From Tatumella punctata (GTDB lineage: Bacteria; Pseudomonadota; Gammaproteobacteria; Enterobacterales; Enterobacteriaceae), in contig NZ_BAAAFW010000094.1 in the NCBI RefSeq assembly GCF_039523735.1, forward strand, positions 71,238 to 135,237: a stretch of DNA of 64,000 nt, read 5' to 3'. Both the position numbers and the translations under genes were made by a program. Under the pieces are notes generated by a model, which did no database searches, was not told where the DNA came from, and saw nothing but the letters and a program-made list of their open reading frames with translations. Of the stretch, positions 1 to 7,012 are shown piece by piece; position 1 is the stretch's first letter, and every line of letters begins with the position of its first letter.

Positions 1-2
1 TC

Positions 3-1070
3 TCTTCTGATAAAATGCATACTTATGTGAAAAATTATGGCGAAGAACATTTCCATTTAGAAGATATTTGGAAAGTAGCAGCAGAGCCAGAAAAAGTTAT
101 TCCTAGTGACATTTTTCTTTATACAGCTTCCTTTCCTTGTACAGATCTTTCAGTCGCTGGAGCTAGGGCTGGATTAGCTGGAAGTGAATCAGGAACACTA
201 AACGCAGTCTTAGAAATTCTTAGGAAGAAGAAGCTGGCTAATGACCTACCTAAAATGGTTATGCTAGAAAACGTTTCTGGTTTTTTAACATCTCATAATG
301 GAAAAGATGTTTTAGAAACAGTTAATATCTTGTCAGACCTAGGATATTTCATTGATATTATTGAATTGGATGCTGTACTTTTTACGCCACAAAGTCGCCC
401 AAGAGTATTTCTTATTGCAGTGGAGAAGTCTATTGCTTCTCATTTTATGAATATTAAAAATACTCTCAACCCTCTAGACACATGGTGGAAAAAGTTCGAT
501 GAACAACCAATATTACGATCGAAAAAATTAAAAAAAATAATTATATCAAATGAGGATTTGAATTGGGGGTTGTTTGATATTCCGCTTCCTCAACCAAGAA
601 ATCAAAAGCTTGATGATATAATTGAGATTGATATTCCTGTTGAGTCACCGCTGTGGTGGAGTTCTGAACGTAAAGAACATTTGTTCTCCCAGATGAGTCA
701 GTCTCATAAATTGAAGCTAAATGAAATGGTAGAGAATGAAGGTTATTCGTATGGCACTGTATTTCGGAGAATGCGTTCTGGTAAATCAATGGCAGAACTT
801 AGAACCGATGGAGTCGCTGGGTGTCTAAGAACACCTAGAGGTGGATCTAGTAAGCAGATATTAATTTGTGCTGGGTATGGTAGTTGGCGTGTTAGGTTGT
901 TAACCCCTAGAGAATATGCAAGATTACAAGGGGTAAGAGATGATTTTATTCTTCCTAGTAATATGAACAAGGGATATTTTGCTATGGGTGATGCAGTATG
1001 TGTTCCGGCGATTGAGTACCTATCTAAACATGCTTTATCTCCAGTTTACCATGCTTTTAATAATGAATAG
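3..1070 (+). CDS. DNA (cytosine-5-)-methyltransferase, 5' end cut by window
   Basis: Transfers a methyl group from S-adenosylmethionine to carbon 5 of cytosine in a specific DNA site. The reading frame is open to the window edge and the first in-frame ATG (15) is not the real start, because motif I (the FxGxG SAM loop) is missing. Numbering from that ATG, the Pro-Cys of motif IV is at about 41-42 (nucleophile Cys42), ENV of motif VI at 85-87, the QSRPR of motif VIII at 126-130, then a target-recognition region of about 120 residues, then a motif IX-like RLLTPREYARLQG and a motif X-like GDAVCVP. All visible catalytic motifs look intact. The gene is far more AT-rich than the chromosome to the right, which suggests transfer. 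A YaaC-family gene follows on the same strand after 459 bases. The target site cannot be read from the sequence. Confidence 0.93.
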   Translation, partial: SSDKMHTYVKNYGEEHFHLEDIWKVAAEPEKVIPSDIFLYTASFPCTDLSVAGARAGLAGSESGTLNAVLEILRKKKLANDLPKMVMLENVSGFLTSHNGKDVLETVNILSDLGYFIDIIELDAVLFTPQSRPRVFLIAVEKSIASHFMNIKNTLNPLDTWWKKFDEQPILRSKKLKKIIISNEDLNWGLFDIPLPQPRNQKLDDIIEIDIPVESPLWWSSERKEHLFSQMSQSHKLKLNEMVENEGYSYGTVFRRMRSGKSMAELRTDGVAGCLRTPRGGSSKQILICAGYGSWRVRLLTPREYARLQGVRDDFILPSNMNKGYFAMGDAVCVPAIEYLSKHALSPVYHAFNNE

Positions 1071-1075
1071 AATTA

Positions 1076-1104
1076 ATAGATAGGGTAAGGGAGGCCCTAT
1101 CTAT
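1076..1104 (+). terminator. Hairpin after methyltransferase gene
   Basis: A perfect 10-bp stem (1076-1085 with 1095-1104, loop of nine) begins six bases after the methyltransferase stop codon. A run of seven T occurs only about 16 bases past the stem, so it is a plausible but not classic intrinsic terminator. Confidence 0.5.
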
Positions 1105-1529
1105 GGCTGAAGCTTGTTAGTTTTTTTCGATATTTAATACAGTAATGATGCCAACTTGTTGATTCCGAGTTTTCACTGATGCCAGGATCACCTGATATTA
1201 TAAGGATTGAATAGCTAAATATTCAAGTGGCCATCAATAGTTTGTCAGCATTACCGAGAAAGAAGTATATTTTGTTACGTGAATACACTAAAACTTTAAT
1301 AATATAACTGATAATAATTAAATGATACTGTCAATTCTGACTAACCCCTCTGCAGTCCACCCTAGTAATGAATATTATATCAGGCAATCATAAACATCTT
1401 GACTGTATCCTAGGAAATTGCTTATTGTATGTATTATTTTTAACTTTCAAAGGTGTCAGTTCAGAAATTAAAATTTTCAATCTCTTATAAGCATCCATAA
1501 CTAAATAATCAGAGAGGTAATATAACCTA
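1105..1529. other. AT-rich intergenic region, no gene seen
   Basis: About 425 bases with no convincing reading frame on either strand. It is strongly AT-rich and should hold the promoter of the YaaC-family gene, but I could not single out one clear -35/-10 pair. An AGAGAGGT ribosome-binding site lies near its right end, about 11 bases before the ATG at 1530. Confidence 0.5.
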
Positions 1530-2573
1530 ATGGCAATAAGTCACACTTATAAAGGGAAGAAACTTAAACTCCATAAGGCATATAAATCACCATCGTGGGG
1601 GAAAGACACGGTTCTTGTCACTGATACTTGGGATTATGTATCTCTTTGGCTAAAAAGAAATAAGAATATAAAAGCTGAGTTCTATTGGGAACAAGCTAAA
1701 TCATTCTTCGAGGCAACACAGTTACTACCCAAGACTTCCGCACCGCTCACTGCATACTACTGTTTTCTGAATGCTACTAAATGCTTATTAACTGTTAAGA
1801 ATATCCCATTTGATAAACATCATGGTGTTTCTGGATGGAGTAAGCCTGGTAAAGTTAGCCTAGCAACAGAAATAGTGAAATTACAAAATAAAGGCGTGTT
1901 ATCTGAGCTTTGTCGTTACTATGGAGAAAGTGTAAATAAAAACACTTATAACATTAAAAGTATATTTTACAACCTCCCATTTATTCATAGAGCTTATCAC
2001 TTAACTTATACAAGTGAAAAAGAGTTATTCTTTCCTATAAAAAACCCTGAGTATGTACATGCTAAATCATCCACAGCATCTTGGTTTACAGCAATTTTAG
2101 ACCCTGATTATGTTCACAGTCAGACTTCTAATATTCTTCCACCAACTTTTGAAAGAGATGCTGGTGATAATACATGCTATAGAGTACGAAGAAAGAAAAG
2201 ATTTAAGTGGCGGAGGGGTTCTGGAAATATAAAAAAAAACCTATCTGATCTGACAAAATATCATCAAAACACCAGAAAATATGTTTTTTACATACATGGT
2301 CCGATGCGTTTATGGTATTTAAAAAGTGATAAACGTAAGTTGCCTAATTTCATAGACAGAAATACAGTACCACTGATATTTGGAGCAATGCACCGTTTAA
2401 GTGAACTGGCAAGGTACAACCCAGATTATTTGTCCAAACATTTTGACAGTAGACATAACTGGCTTTTAAGTGAATTTATCCAGACAGCACCAACTCAATT
2501 CATTGATGAAATATCATCCGAAATTACTGGTCAAGAATTCATGACGCCAGGTAGGGCGGCAAGAGCACTTTAG
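1530..2573 (+). CDS. YaaC-family protein
   Basis: A 347-residue protein with the look of the YaaC family (Pfam YaaC-like), whose biochemical role is not established. Family-like features are the aromatic helix around residues 52-90 (YWEQAKSFFEAT, then PLTAYYCFLNATKCLL) and a C-terminal segment HRLSELARYNPDYLSKHF at about 288-305 that resembles the family's conserved RY-P motif. No signal peptide or membrane segment is visible. An Arg249-x6-His256 pair resembles the R-x(4-6)-H signature of HEPN ribonucleases, but this is only a pattern. The gene is AT-rich like the upstream methyltransferase and on the same strand, so both probably arrived together. A restriction or toxin-like partner role is inference. 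Family call moderately sure; function unknown. Confidence 0.7.
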   Translation: MAISHTYKGKKLKLHKAYKSPSWGKDTVLVTDTWDYVSLWLKRNKNIKAEFYWEQAKSFFEATQLLPKTSAPLTAYYCFLNATKCLLTVKNIPFDKHHGVSGWSKPGKVSLATEIVKLQNKGVLSELCRYYGESVNKNTYNIKSIFYNLPFIHRAYHLTYTSEKELFFPIKNPEYVHAKSSTASWFTAILDPDYVHSQTSNILPPTFERDAGDNTCYRVRRKKRFKWRRGSGNIKKNLSDLTKYHQNTRKYVFYIHGPMRLWYLKSDKRKLPNFIDRNTVPLIFGAMHRLSELARYNPDYLSKHFDSRHNWLLSEFIQTAPTQFIDEISSEITGQEFMTPGRAARAL

Positions 2574-2697
2574 AAATATGTAAAAATATGGTTACCTACT
2601 CTCTATCCCGCTACTCACCACCGAAAACGTACCACAGTAAGTGGAAGAGTTAGCAGGACAAATAAGGTATGCCTAAAACACGAGACAACTGAGTATC

Positions 2698-2725
2698 GGG
2701 CCTAAAGCTTAGGTGTTTTAGGCCC
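2698..2725. terminator. Hairpin between convergent genes
   Basis: A 9-bp perfect stem (GGGCCTAAA at 2698-2706 with TTTAGGCCC at 2717-2725) lies between the YaaC-family gene and the convergent small gene ending at 2748. An A-tract follows on the plus strand, so there is no U-run in either direction. Its use as a terminator is likely but unproven. Confidence 0.4.
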
Positions 2726-2747
2726 TAAAAAAGTAATACCCAGGCGG

Positions 2748-2882
2748 TTATTTCTTCTCTCTTGGCTTACCCGCATCACTGCGCTTTGCTCGCCATTGCC
2801 CATTTTCATTACGAGAACGATTCTCGCCAGCAGTAGGACCAGTTTTTACGATGGGGCCATGGGTATCTTTAGGTGATGGCAT
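2748..2882 (-). CDS. Small basic protein, unknown function
   Basis: A 44-residue protein rich in Lys, Arg, Gly, Ser and Asn with no hydrophobic segment; it ends in a Lys/Arg-rich tail. The start at 2882 is chosen because a GAGG ribosome-binding site sits five bases upstream; an in-frame ATG further upstream would add a hydrophobic stretch that looks unlike the rest. I do not recognise a domain. The fold is probably disordered or nucleic-acid binding, which is inference from composition. It converges on the YaaC-family gene and lies at the downstream end of the run of minus-strand genes that begins with the integrase. Confidence 0.5.
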   Translation of the reverse strand: MPSPKDTHGPIVKTGPTAGENRSRNENGQWRAKRSDAGKPREKK

Positions 2883-3023
2883 AACGACCTCAAAAAAAGT
2901 AAAAGTATGAAGTTCTATCATTATGCTTTTCATCATCAATTAGCAATCTCTTGATAAAAATTGATAATGCCTCAATTCTCACTCAAAAAGTACTTTTTGC
3001 AGCAAAATTATGATCCCCCCTTA

Positions 3024-3061
3024 ACCAAAAGTAGTTAAGGGGACCAAAAGTGGTTAAGGGG
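3024..3061. repeat. Tandem 19-nt repeat with internal inverted repeat
   Basis: Two head-to-tail copies of ACCAAAAGTRGTTAAGGGG occupy 3024-3042 and 3043-3061 with a single difference (A/G). CCCCTTAAC at 3017-3025 is the inverse of the GTTAAGGGG in each copy, so a 9-bp hairpin with an 8-base loop can form. It sits seven bases beyond the stop codon of the 103-residue gene and upstream of the 44-residue gene. It may be an operator, a small iteron set or part of a terminator. Confidence 0.75.
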
Positions 3062-3067
3062 TCAAAA

Positions 3068-3379
3068 TCACTCACAACAGCGAAATAACTGCCTACTGGG
3101 TCGGTGTTTGTCACTCTGGTAAGTACGCATCGCTTCTTCACAAAGTCCATGCGCTTGTTTTGCGATGGTTTTGCCAAAATTCACCAACAAGCCATGCTTT
3201 ACTTTGGGTGTCTCACTGTCGAGAGTCAACGTGAAGTAAGTACTCTGTACATCGATAGCATAGAATATTTCTCGAAATGATAGCTCTGCTGCACGCGTGA
3301 TGGCCTGTCGGTAATCGCATAAGTTAATTTTATAGCGGGCACTGGCATCAACCAGTTGGTAAGTTCGTTGGATAAGCAT
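3068..3379 (-). CDS. Hypothetical protein (103 aa)
   Basis: A 103-residue soluble protein that I do not recognise. It has no signal peptide or membrane segment and contains mixed alpha/beta-like sequence with two Cys at the very C-terminus. The start at 3379 is supported by an AGGAG ribosome-binding site nine bases upstream. A second minus-strand frame (2983-3177) overlaps it but lacks such support. It lies 78 bases after the LRAT-like gene in the same orientation, so it may share its transcript. Tandem 19-nt repeats follow its stop codon directly. Confidence 0.6.
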   Translation of the reverse strand: MLIQRTYQLVDASARYKINLCDYRQAITRAAELSFREIFYAIDVQSTYFTLTLDSETPKVKHGLLVNFGKTIAKQAHGLCEEAMRTYQSDKHRPSRQLFRCCE

Positions 3380-3457
3380 CAGGTTAATCTCCTCTAATTA
3401 GGGGTAATAGAATCTAATAACCTGTTATGGTTTTTACTGCCTGCGCGGCTCTGAAAA

Positions 3458-3937
3458 TCAGGGACGCCAGACGCGCCAGTGCGTACCCTGCCGGAATCTG
3501 TCCAGGTGTGATGCAAAGTAAATATCATCACATGAACTACCCGTAATGCAGCGCGCGGTAAAACGGTGACAATTCGAGTACAGGAGGTGATAGTCATAAG
3601 GTTTACCCACCCATGATAACGCTCTGTCCCTGGCAACCTTCTGCCCGACAGGGGTCATATCAACGCACTCCGTATAAATTGAAATCGCTGAGTTAAAGCC
3701 CCCTAATCGTCCCAAAAACTGCGCACCGGTGCTGCAACTGACTCTCCCATCACCCTCCAGGTGAACTATCTTTCCGCCTCCCACATAAATACCGCTGTGC
3801 AGCGTCATATCAAACAGTAATTCACACTGTACTATCCCGCCGAGAGCAGGCTCCCGAATACAGTTCATATCAAGATTATCCCACAGGGAAACAGCAAGGT
3901 TTTTCCAGGGCCATAAACTGAGAATGGATGATGTCAT
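3458..3937 (-). CDS. LRAT-like (NlpC/P60 superfamily) enzyme
   Basis: A 159-residue protein of the lecithin-retinol acyltransferase-like branch of the NlpC/P60 papain-fold superfamily; members are thiol acyltransferases, phospholipases or amidases. The triad is visible: His47 in LHSGIY, His59 in IVHLEG and Cys123 in NCHRF. The 12-residue spacing of the two histidines equals that of LRAT, and NCxxF matches the family's NCEHF. No signal peptide or transmembrane helix is seen, so it probably acts in the cytoplasm. Start 3937 is chosen for the GGAGAG site upstream; an upstream ATG at 3973 has none. It follows the two unknown genes and the integrase on the same strand. Bacterial substrates for this branch are mostly unknown. 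Confidence 0.75.
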   Translation of the reverse strand: MTSSILSLWPWKNLAVSLWDNLDMNCIREPALGGIVQCELLFDMTLHSGIYVGGGKIVHLEGDGRVSCSTGAQFLGRLGGFNSAISIYTECVDMTPVGQKVARDRALSWVGKPYDYHLLYSNCHRFTARCITGSSCDDIYFASHLDRFRQGTHWRVWRP

Positions 3938-4030
3938 GTTTGTAATCTCTCCAAAAAAATACTCCGGGGGCACTCCCCCCGGATGACTGGCACGCTAACC
4001 ATAAAGCCGGGCTAAAGACCCGTCAGAGCG

Positions 4031-4477
4031 CTATACAACCGGACACTTTTTAATGAAGATATTCAGCTGGTCAGCCCTGTGTTTCAGGTCAGGAAAGCAC
4101 TTATGCATAAAGACAGCATCCGGAGATGCCTCGATAAGGCAGACCTCCGGACTGCGTAATACTGCGGCCAGGAAACCGGGATTGTTACGACTTTTATGGC
4201 TGAATAGCGGGGCGAATTCCCGGGATGAAAAACTCTCCGGCAGCCCGGAGAGAAGCGACTCAATCGCAGATATTTCTATCCATTCAGAGGAAAAGAGGCC
4301 ACTGCCCTGATTAGATGCAAGACGCAGTACCGTGGTGTCTGTGGCCGGATTAATTCCCAGTTCGAAGACGATATTTCCTCTGGCATGAGGGTTAATTTTC
4401 TCTGTTTCCCCACGATACACAGTGCTAAAGCCCTCAGATGTCTCCGGTAAGGGTACTGCTTTTATGTGTTTAGCCAT
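4031..4477 (-). CDS. Hypothetical protein (148 aa)
   Basis: A 148-residue soluble protein I do not recognise. It has no signal peptide or membrane segment. A strong GGGAGG ribosome-binding site lies six bases before the ATG at 4477. Its start overlaps the end of the upstream 4470-4823 gene by 8 bases, so the two are almost certainly co-transcribed and translationally coupled. The LRAT-like gene begins 93 bases after its stop. Its GC content is close to the chromosome average, unlike the methyltransferase region. Confidence 0.65.
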   Translation of the reverse strand: MAKHIKAVPLPETSEGFSTVYRGETEKINPHARGNIVFELGINPATDTTVLRLASNQGSGLFSSEWIEISAIESLLSGLPESFSSREFAPLFSHKSRNNPGFLAAVLRSPEVCLIEASPDAVFMHKCFPDLKHRADQLNIFIKKCPVV

Positions 4478-4823
4478 GCTCTGCCTCCCTGATATATTCT
4501 GCTAATCCCGGGATGGAGGTAGTGGCAGGGAACAGCAGATATATCCCCTGTCCGTCATCACTGACAATGCCGAGTAACAGATACCAGCCATCCTCCAGAT
4601 ATAAAACATACTCCGGATACGCCAGAGCAACCTGCACAAGTGTATCGTCCGGAAGAATATCACCGGTATCAAGCTGCCACAGTACAGTATGAGTCAATGA
4701 CCAGAATTCCTGTGCCTGAGCAGGAGAGTCAAAATGCGCGGTCAGATGGTGATGTAACATTGCAGTAACAGATGCAGGAAGGGAAAGCCGGTTAAGGTCA
4801 GAAAGTGAATACAGTGTTTGCAT
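4470..4823 (-). CDS. Hypothetical protein (117 aa)
   Basis: A 117-residue protein starting MQTLYSLSDLNRLSL. I chose this ATG rather than one 29 codons upstream, because the upstream part reads as a chance hydrophobic extension; the ribosome-binding site here (GGACT) is weak, so the start is uncertain. The middle is acidic and aromatic (DDTLVQVALAYPEYVLYLED), followed by YLLLGIVSDDGQGIYLLFP. I do not recognise a family. It lies 154 bases downstream of the integrase and overlaps the next gene by 8 bases. The two adjacent unknown genes look like a conserved pair, but this is inference. Confidence 0.6.
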   Translation of the reverse strand: MQTLYSLSDLNRLSLPASVTAMLHHHLTAHFDSPAQAQEFWSLTHTVLWQLDTGDILPDDTLVQVALAYPEYVLYLEDGWYLLLGIVSDDGQGIYLLFPATTSIPGLAEYIREAEHG

Positions 4824-4977
4824 AATTTCAGTCCATAAAAGTGATGTCCTGAAAATAATATGTGCCTGAAAAATAGTACTATACGGCAGGATACAGGCTG
4901 TGAAATACAAAGGTGTACAGGAGATGGAACATACACATCTCCTGCAATTATTCCTCTGCTTTTTTTATACTCCTGAC

Positions 4978-6153
4978 TCACAAAGGTAATGCGATACGCT
5001 CAGCCAGTAACTGACTGGTGTGACGCAAACGCTGCGGATGTAAATGTGCATACCGCTGCGATGACTGGCTGCTCCGGTGCCCAAGTTGCACTTGTACATC
5101 ATAAAGTGTGCCGCCATGAGATACGATAAGTGCTGCAACCGTATGCCGACAGGTGTGCAGGCAAACATCTTTATCGAAAATACCGGCCCGATTCACTATC
5201 CGGTGAAAAGCCTTCACCGGATTTGCCAGCGGCTTTCCCTCTGCTTTACCGGAAAATACCCAGGGATTACCTTTTGGCACCGGAAGTGTCGCCAGCAAGG
5301 CCATTGCAGGACTATTCAGATGCACAATACGTCCCTGACCATTTTTGGTCACAGGCAGCCAGAGGGTCTTCCTGACAGTATCAATATGCTCTCTTCTTGC
5401 AAGCCTCAGCTCATCACGACGCAGTCCGGTGAGTAGCAGTAACCGGATATAGGTCGCAGCGACCTGATTGTTATCCTCTGCCGCGGCCCGGAATATCCGT
5501 CGTATCTCATCCTCAGAGAAGTAACGCTGACGGGCATTATTTTCACGCAATAACGCAATATTCGTGACCGGATGGACAGAGGTTAACCCCTGACGTCCTG
5601 CCCATGTATAGAGTGCTTTTAACAGCACAATGACACGGTTACAGGTTGCGACGGCCATCGATGAGGTGAGTTTCTGTTGCAGGGTCAGTAACTGTGAGGG
5701 AGTAATATCAGAAAGACGATAACGCCCGAGTACCGGCTGAATATGGTCACGGTAACGCTGATTATCTTTGTTCCAGCTGGCTTTGGTCTGCTTTGCGCGG
5801 GGAAGATAGTAGTCATAAAACAGTTCATCCAGAATCAGTTCATGACGGGCCGCCTCTTTACAGGCTTTAGGGTCTCCTCCGGTTGCCAGTAACCGTTTGT
5901 GTTGCAGAACTATCTGCCTCGCAGTACTCACGTCAATATCAGGCCAGTGCCCCAGAGCAATGGACCGCTTTCTGCCATGGTACAGATAGCGAAACAGAAA
6001 ACGGCGGGAGCCCTGATTTTTACCGACTAAACACTTCAGACCGGAGGCTTCGGTATCACTGTATTCACTGTCCGTACTGCGGGAGTCTGCCGGATGGGGT
6101 GGTAATGATTTGATAAGGGTATTGGTAAAACGAAACCGGGTAGGTGATGACAT
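4978..6153 (-). CDS. Tyrosine recombinase (island/satellite-type integrase)
   Basis: A 391-residue site-specific recombinase that would integrate and excise the element at tRNA-Phe. Residues about 39-98 form a DUF4102-type arm-binding domain (GLKCLVG, SIALGHWPDIDVSTAR). The core-binding region follows, then the catalytic domain with Arg245 (LTGLRRDE), Lys270, His333 and Arg336 (HTCRH), His359 (LGHR) and nucleophile Tyr368. All catalytic residues are present, so the enzyme looks functional. The length is normal for P4-like integrases. An AAGGAG site lies six bases before the ATG. The gene is read away from the 3' end of tRNA-Phe, 620 bases off, which is the usual arrangement for integrases of tRNA-borne islands. 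No excisionase gene was recognised nearby. Confidence 0.92.
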   Translation of the reverse strand: MSSPTRFRFTNTLIKSLPPHPADSRSTDSEYSDTEASGLKCLVGKNQGSRRFLFRYLYHGRKRSIALGHWPDIDVSTARQIVLQHKRLLATGGDPKACKEAARHELILDELFYDYYLPRAKQTKASWNKDNQRYRDHIQPVLGRYRLSDITPSQLLTLQQKLTSSMAVATCNRVIVLLKALYTWAGRQGLTSVHPVTNIALLRENNARQRYFSEDEIRRIFRAAAEDNNQVAATYIRLLLLTGLRRDELRLARREHIDTVRKTLWLPVTKNGQGRIVHLNSPAMALLATLPVPKGNPWVFSGKAEGKPLANPVKAFHRIVNRAGIFDKDVCLHTCRHTVAALIVSHGGTLYDVQVQLGHRSSQSSQRYAHLHPQRLRHTSQLLAERIALPL

Positions 6154-6736
6154 ACATACTCCTTTTCACTGTGGATGACAGACCGGAAAGCCAGACTGTC
6201 AGTGGCTGCACAGAAATAATATGTGTCTGTCTTATCCTGTATTCCGGTATCAGTGCGCAGAGTACGGGGAAACGGGGAAAAGGCATTAACCGTAAGAAAT
6301 GTCACTAAAAAATCAGTAAAGAATACTACGGGATAGCTGTGGAGCCCCCTGACAATATCGGGGGGAAACAGAATTCTCCCGAATCTGAAGGGGGAGCCCC
6401 CGGAAAACTCCCCGCCAAAAGTAACAGAAAATCCATATTAATCAGTCGTTAACATAAATCCCCCGTTCCCCCGTTATTTCACGCAGTGACATCAGGTGAT
6501 GTACCGGAACTGTCAGGAAAAGACCGGAGGAGGACCGGAAAAAAAGAGAGTAAGAGACAGGGAAATACAGAGCATGCTAACGGCACAGACCGGAGGCGTT
6601 TCAGACAGGAAGCCGGGGAAATCAGTAAACAGTCAGAAAGAGGCGACAAACGAGGTAAAACACATCAGAGAGCAGGGCTAAGGGTAACACCTGAAGTACC
6701 CCGGGGAAGGACCATAAATAGACCATAGGGCAGAAA
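6154..6736. other. Gene-free integrase-to-tRNA region with short repeats
   Basis: About 580 bases without a supported gene. GGAGCCCCC occurs at 6341-6349 and 6393-6401; CCCCC/GGGGG inverted pairs lie at 6345-6365 and 6390-6401; CCCCCGTT is tandemly doubled at 6460-6475. From about 6500 to 6740 the plus strand is markedly purine-rich and repeats GACCGGA. By position these could be integrase arm sites or excisionase sites, which is inference. The integrase promoter should lie near 6160-6300, but no clear -35/-10 pair stood out. Confidence 0.45.
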
Positions 6737-6737
6737 C

Positions 6738-6765
6738 TAAAAAGCCCCGCATTTCTGCGAGGCCT
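6738..6765 (-). terminator. Terminator of tRNA-Phe
   Basis: On the minus strand, GCCTCGCA and TGCGGGGC (7 of 8 pairs, GAAA loop) form a hairpin followed directly by five T. It lies just past the encoded CCA of tRNA-Phe and fits a Rho-independent terminator. Confidence 0.75.
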
Positions 6766-6774
6766 TGTAAATAG

Positions 6775-6850
6775 TGGTGCCCGAACTCGGAATCGAACCA
6801 AGGACACGGGGATTTTCAATCCCCTGCTCTACCGACTGAGCTATTCGGGC
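6775..6850 (-). tRNA. tRNA-Phe (GAA anticodon)
   Basis: A 76-nt tRNA with encoded CCA. The acceptor strands are GCCCGAA and TTCGGGC, the anticodon loop reads ATTGAAAAT with GAA, and the T-loop reads GGTTCGATTCC. The sequence is close to E. coli tRNA-Phe. Its 3' end faces the integrase gene, so it is the likely attachment site of the element on the left. The gene remains complete, as expected when the element restores the 3' part. No second copy of the 3' end was seen inside the window, so the far attachment site must lie to the left of it. Confidence 0.97.
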
Positions 6851-6860
6851 AACGAGGCGC

Positions 6861-6889
6861 ATTAAACCCTAATCCCTGTTCTGCGTCAA
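6861..6889 (-). promoter_or_regulatory. Sigma-70 promoter of tRNA-Phe
   Basis: On the minus strand TTGACG (6889-6884) and TTTAAT (6866-6861) are separated by exactly 17 bases. A GC-rich discriminator (GCGCC) follows, typical of stable-RNA promoters under stringent control. The tRNA 5' end lies ten bases further. Confidence 0.8.
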
Positions 6890-7012
6890 TCAGTTTTCAT
6901 GAAAATCACGCTGACTGGTTGTTTTTACGGCAAAATTTCGTCATTCGATTTATTACTGAACAATCTGACTGATATAGCAGCCGCCCCTTCCTGAGCGTAC
7001 TGCTCTGCCCTG

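Noticed and set aside
2983..3177. 64-residue minus-strand reading frame overlapping the 103-residue gene
   Set aside because: No ribosome-binding site and it crosses the tandem repeats; the 103-residue frame has a good AGGAG site.
6486..6728. 80-residue basic plus-strand reading frame (GTG start)
   Set aside because: Low-complexity basic product, no ribosome-binding site, and the purine bias of the DNA explains its openness.
1..6774. Second copy of the tRNA-Phe 3' end (attR) inside the island, or a CRISPR array
   Set aside because: Scanning by eye found neither; the only direct repeats are the two 19-nt units and short G/C tracts.
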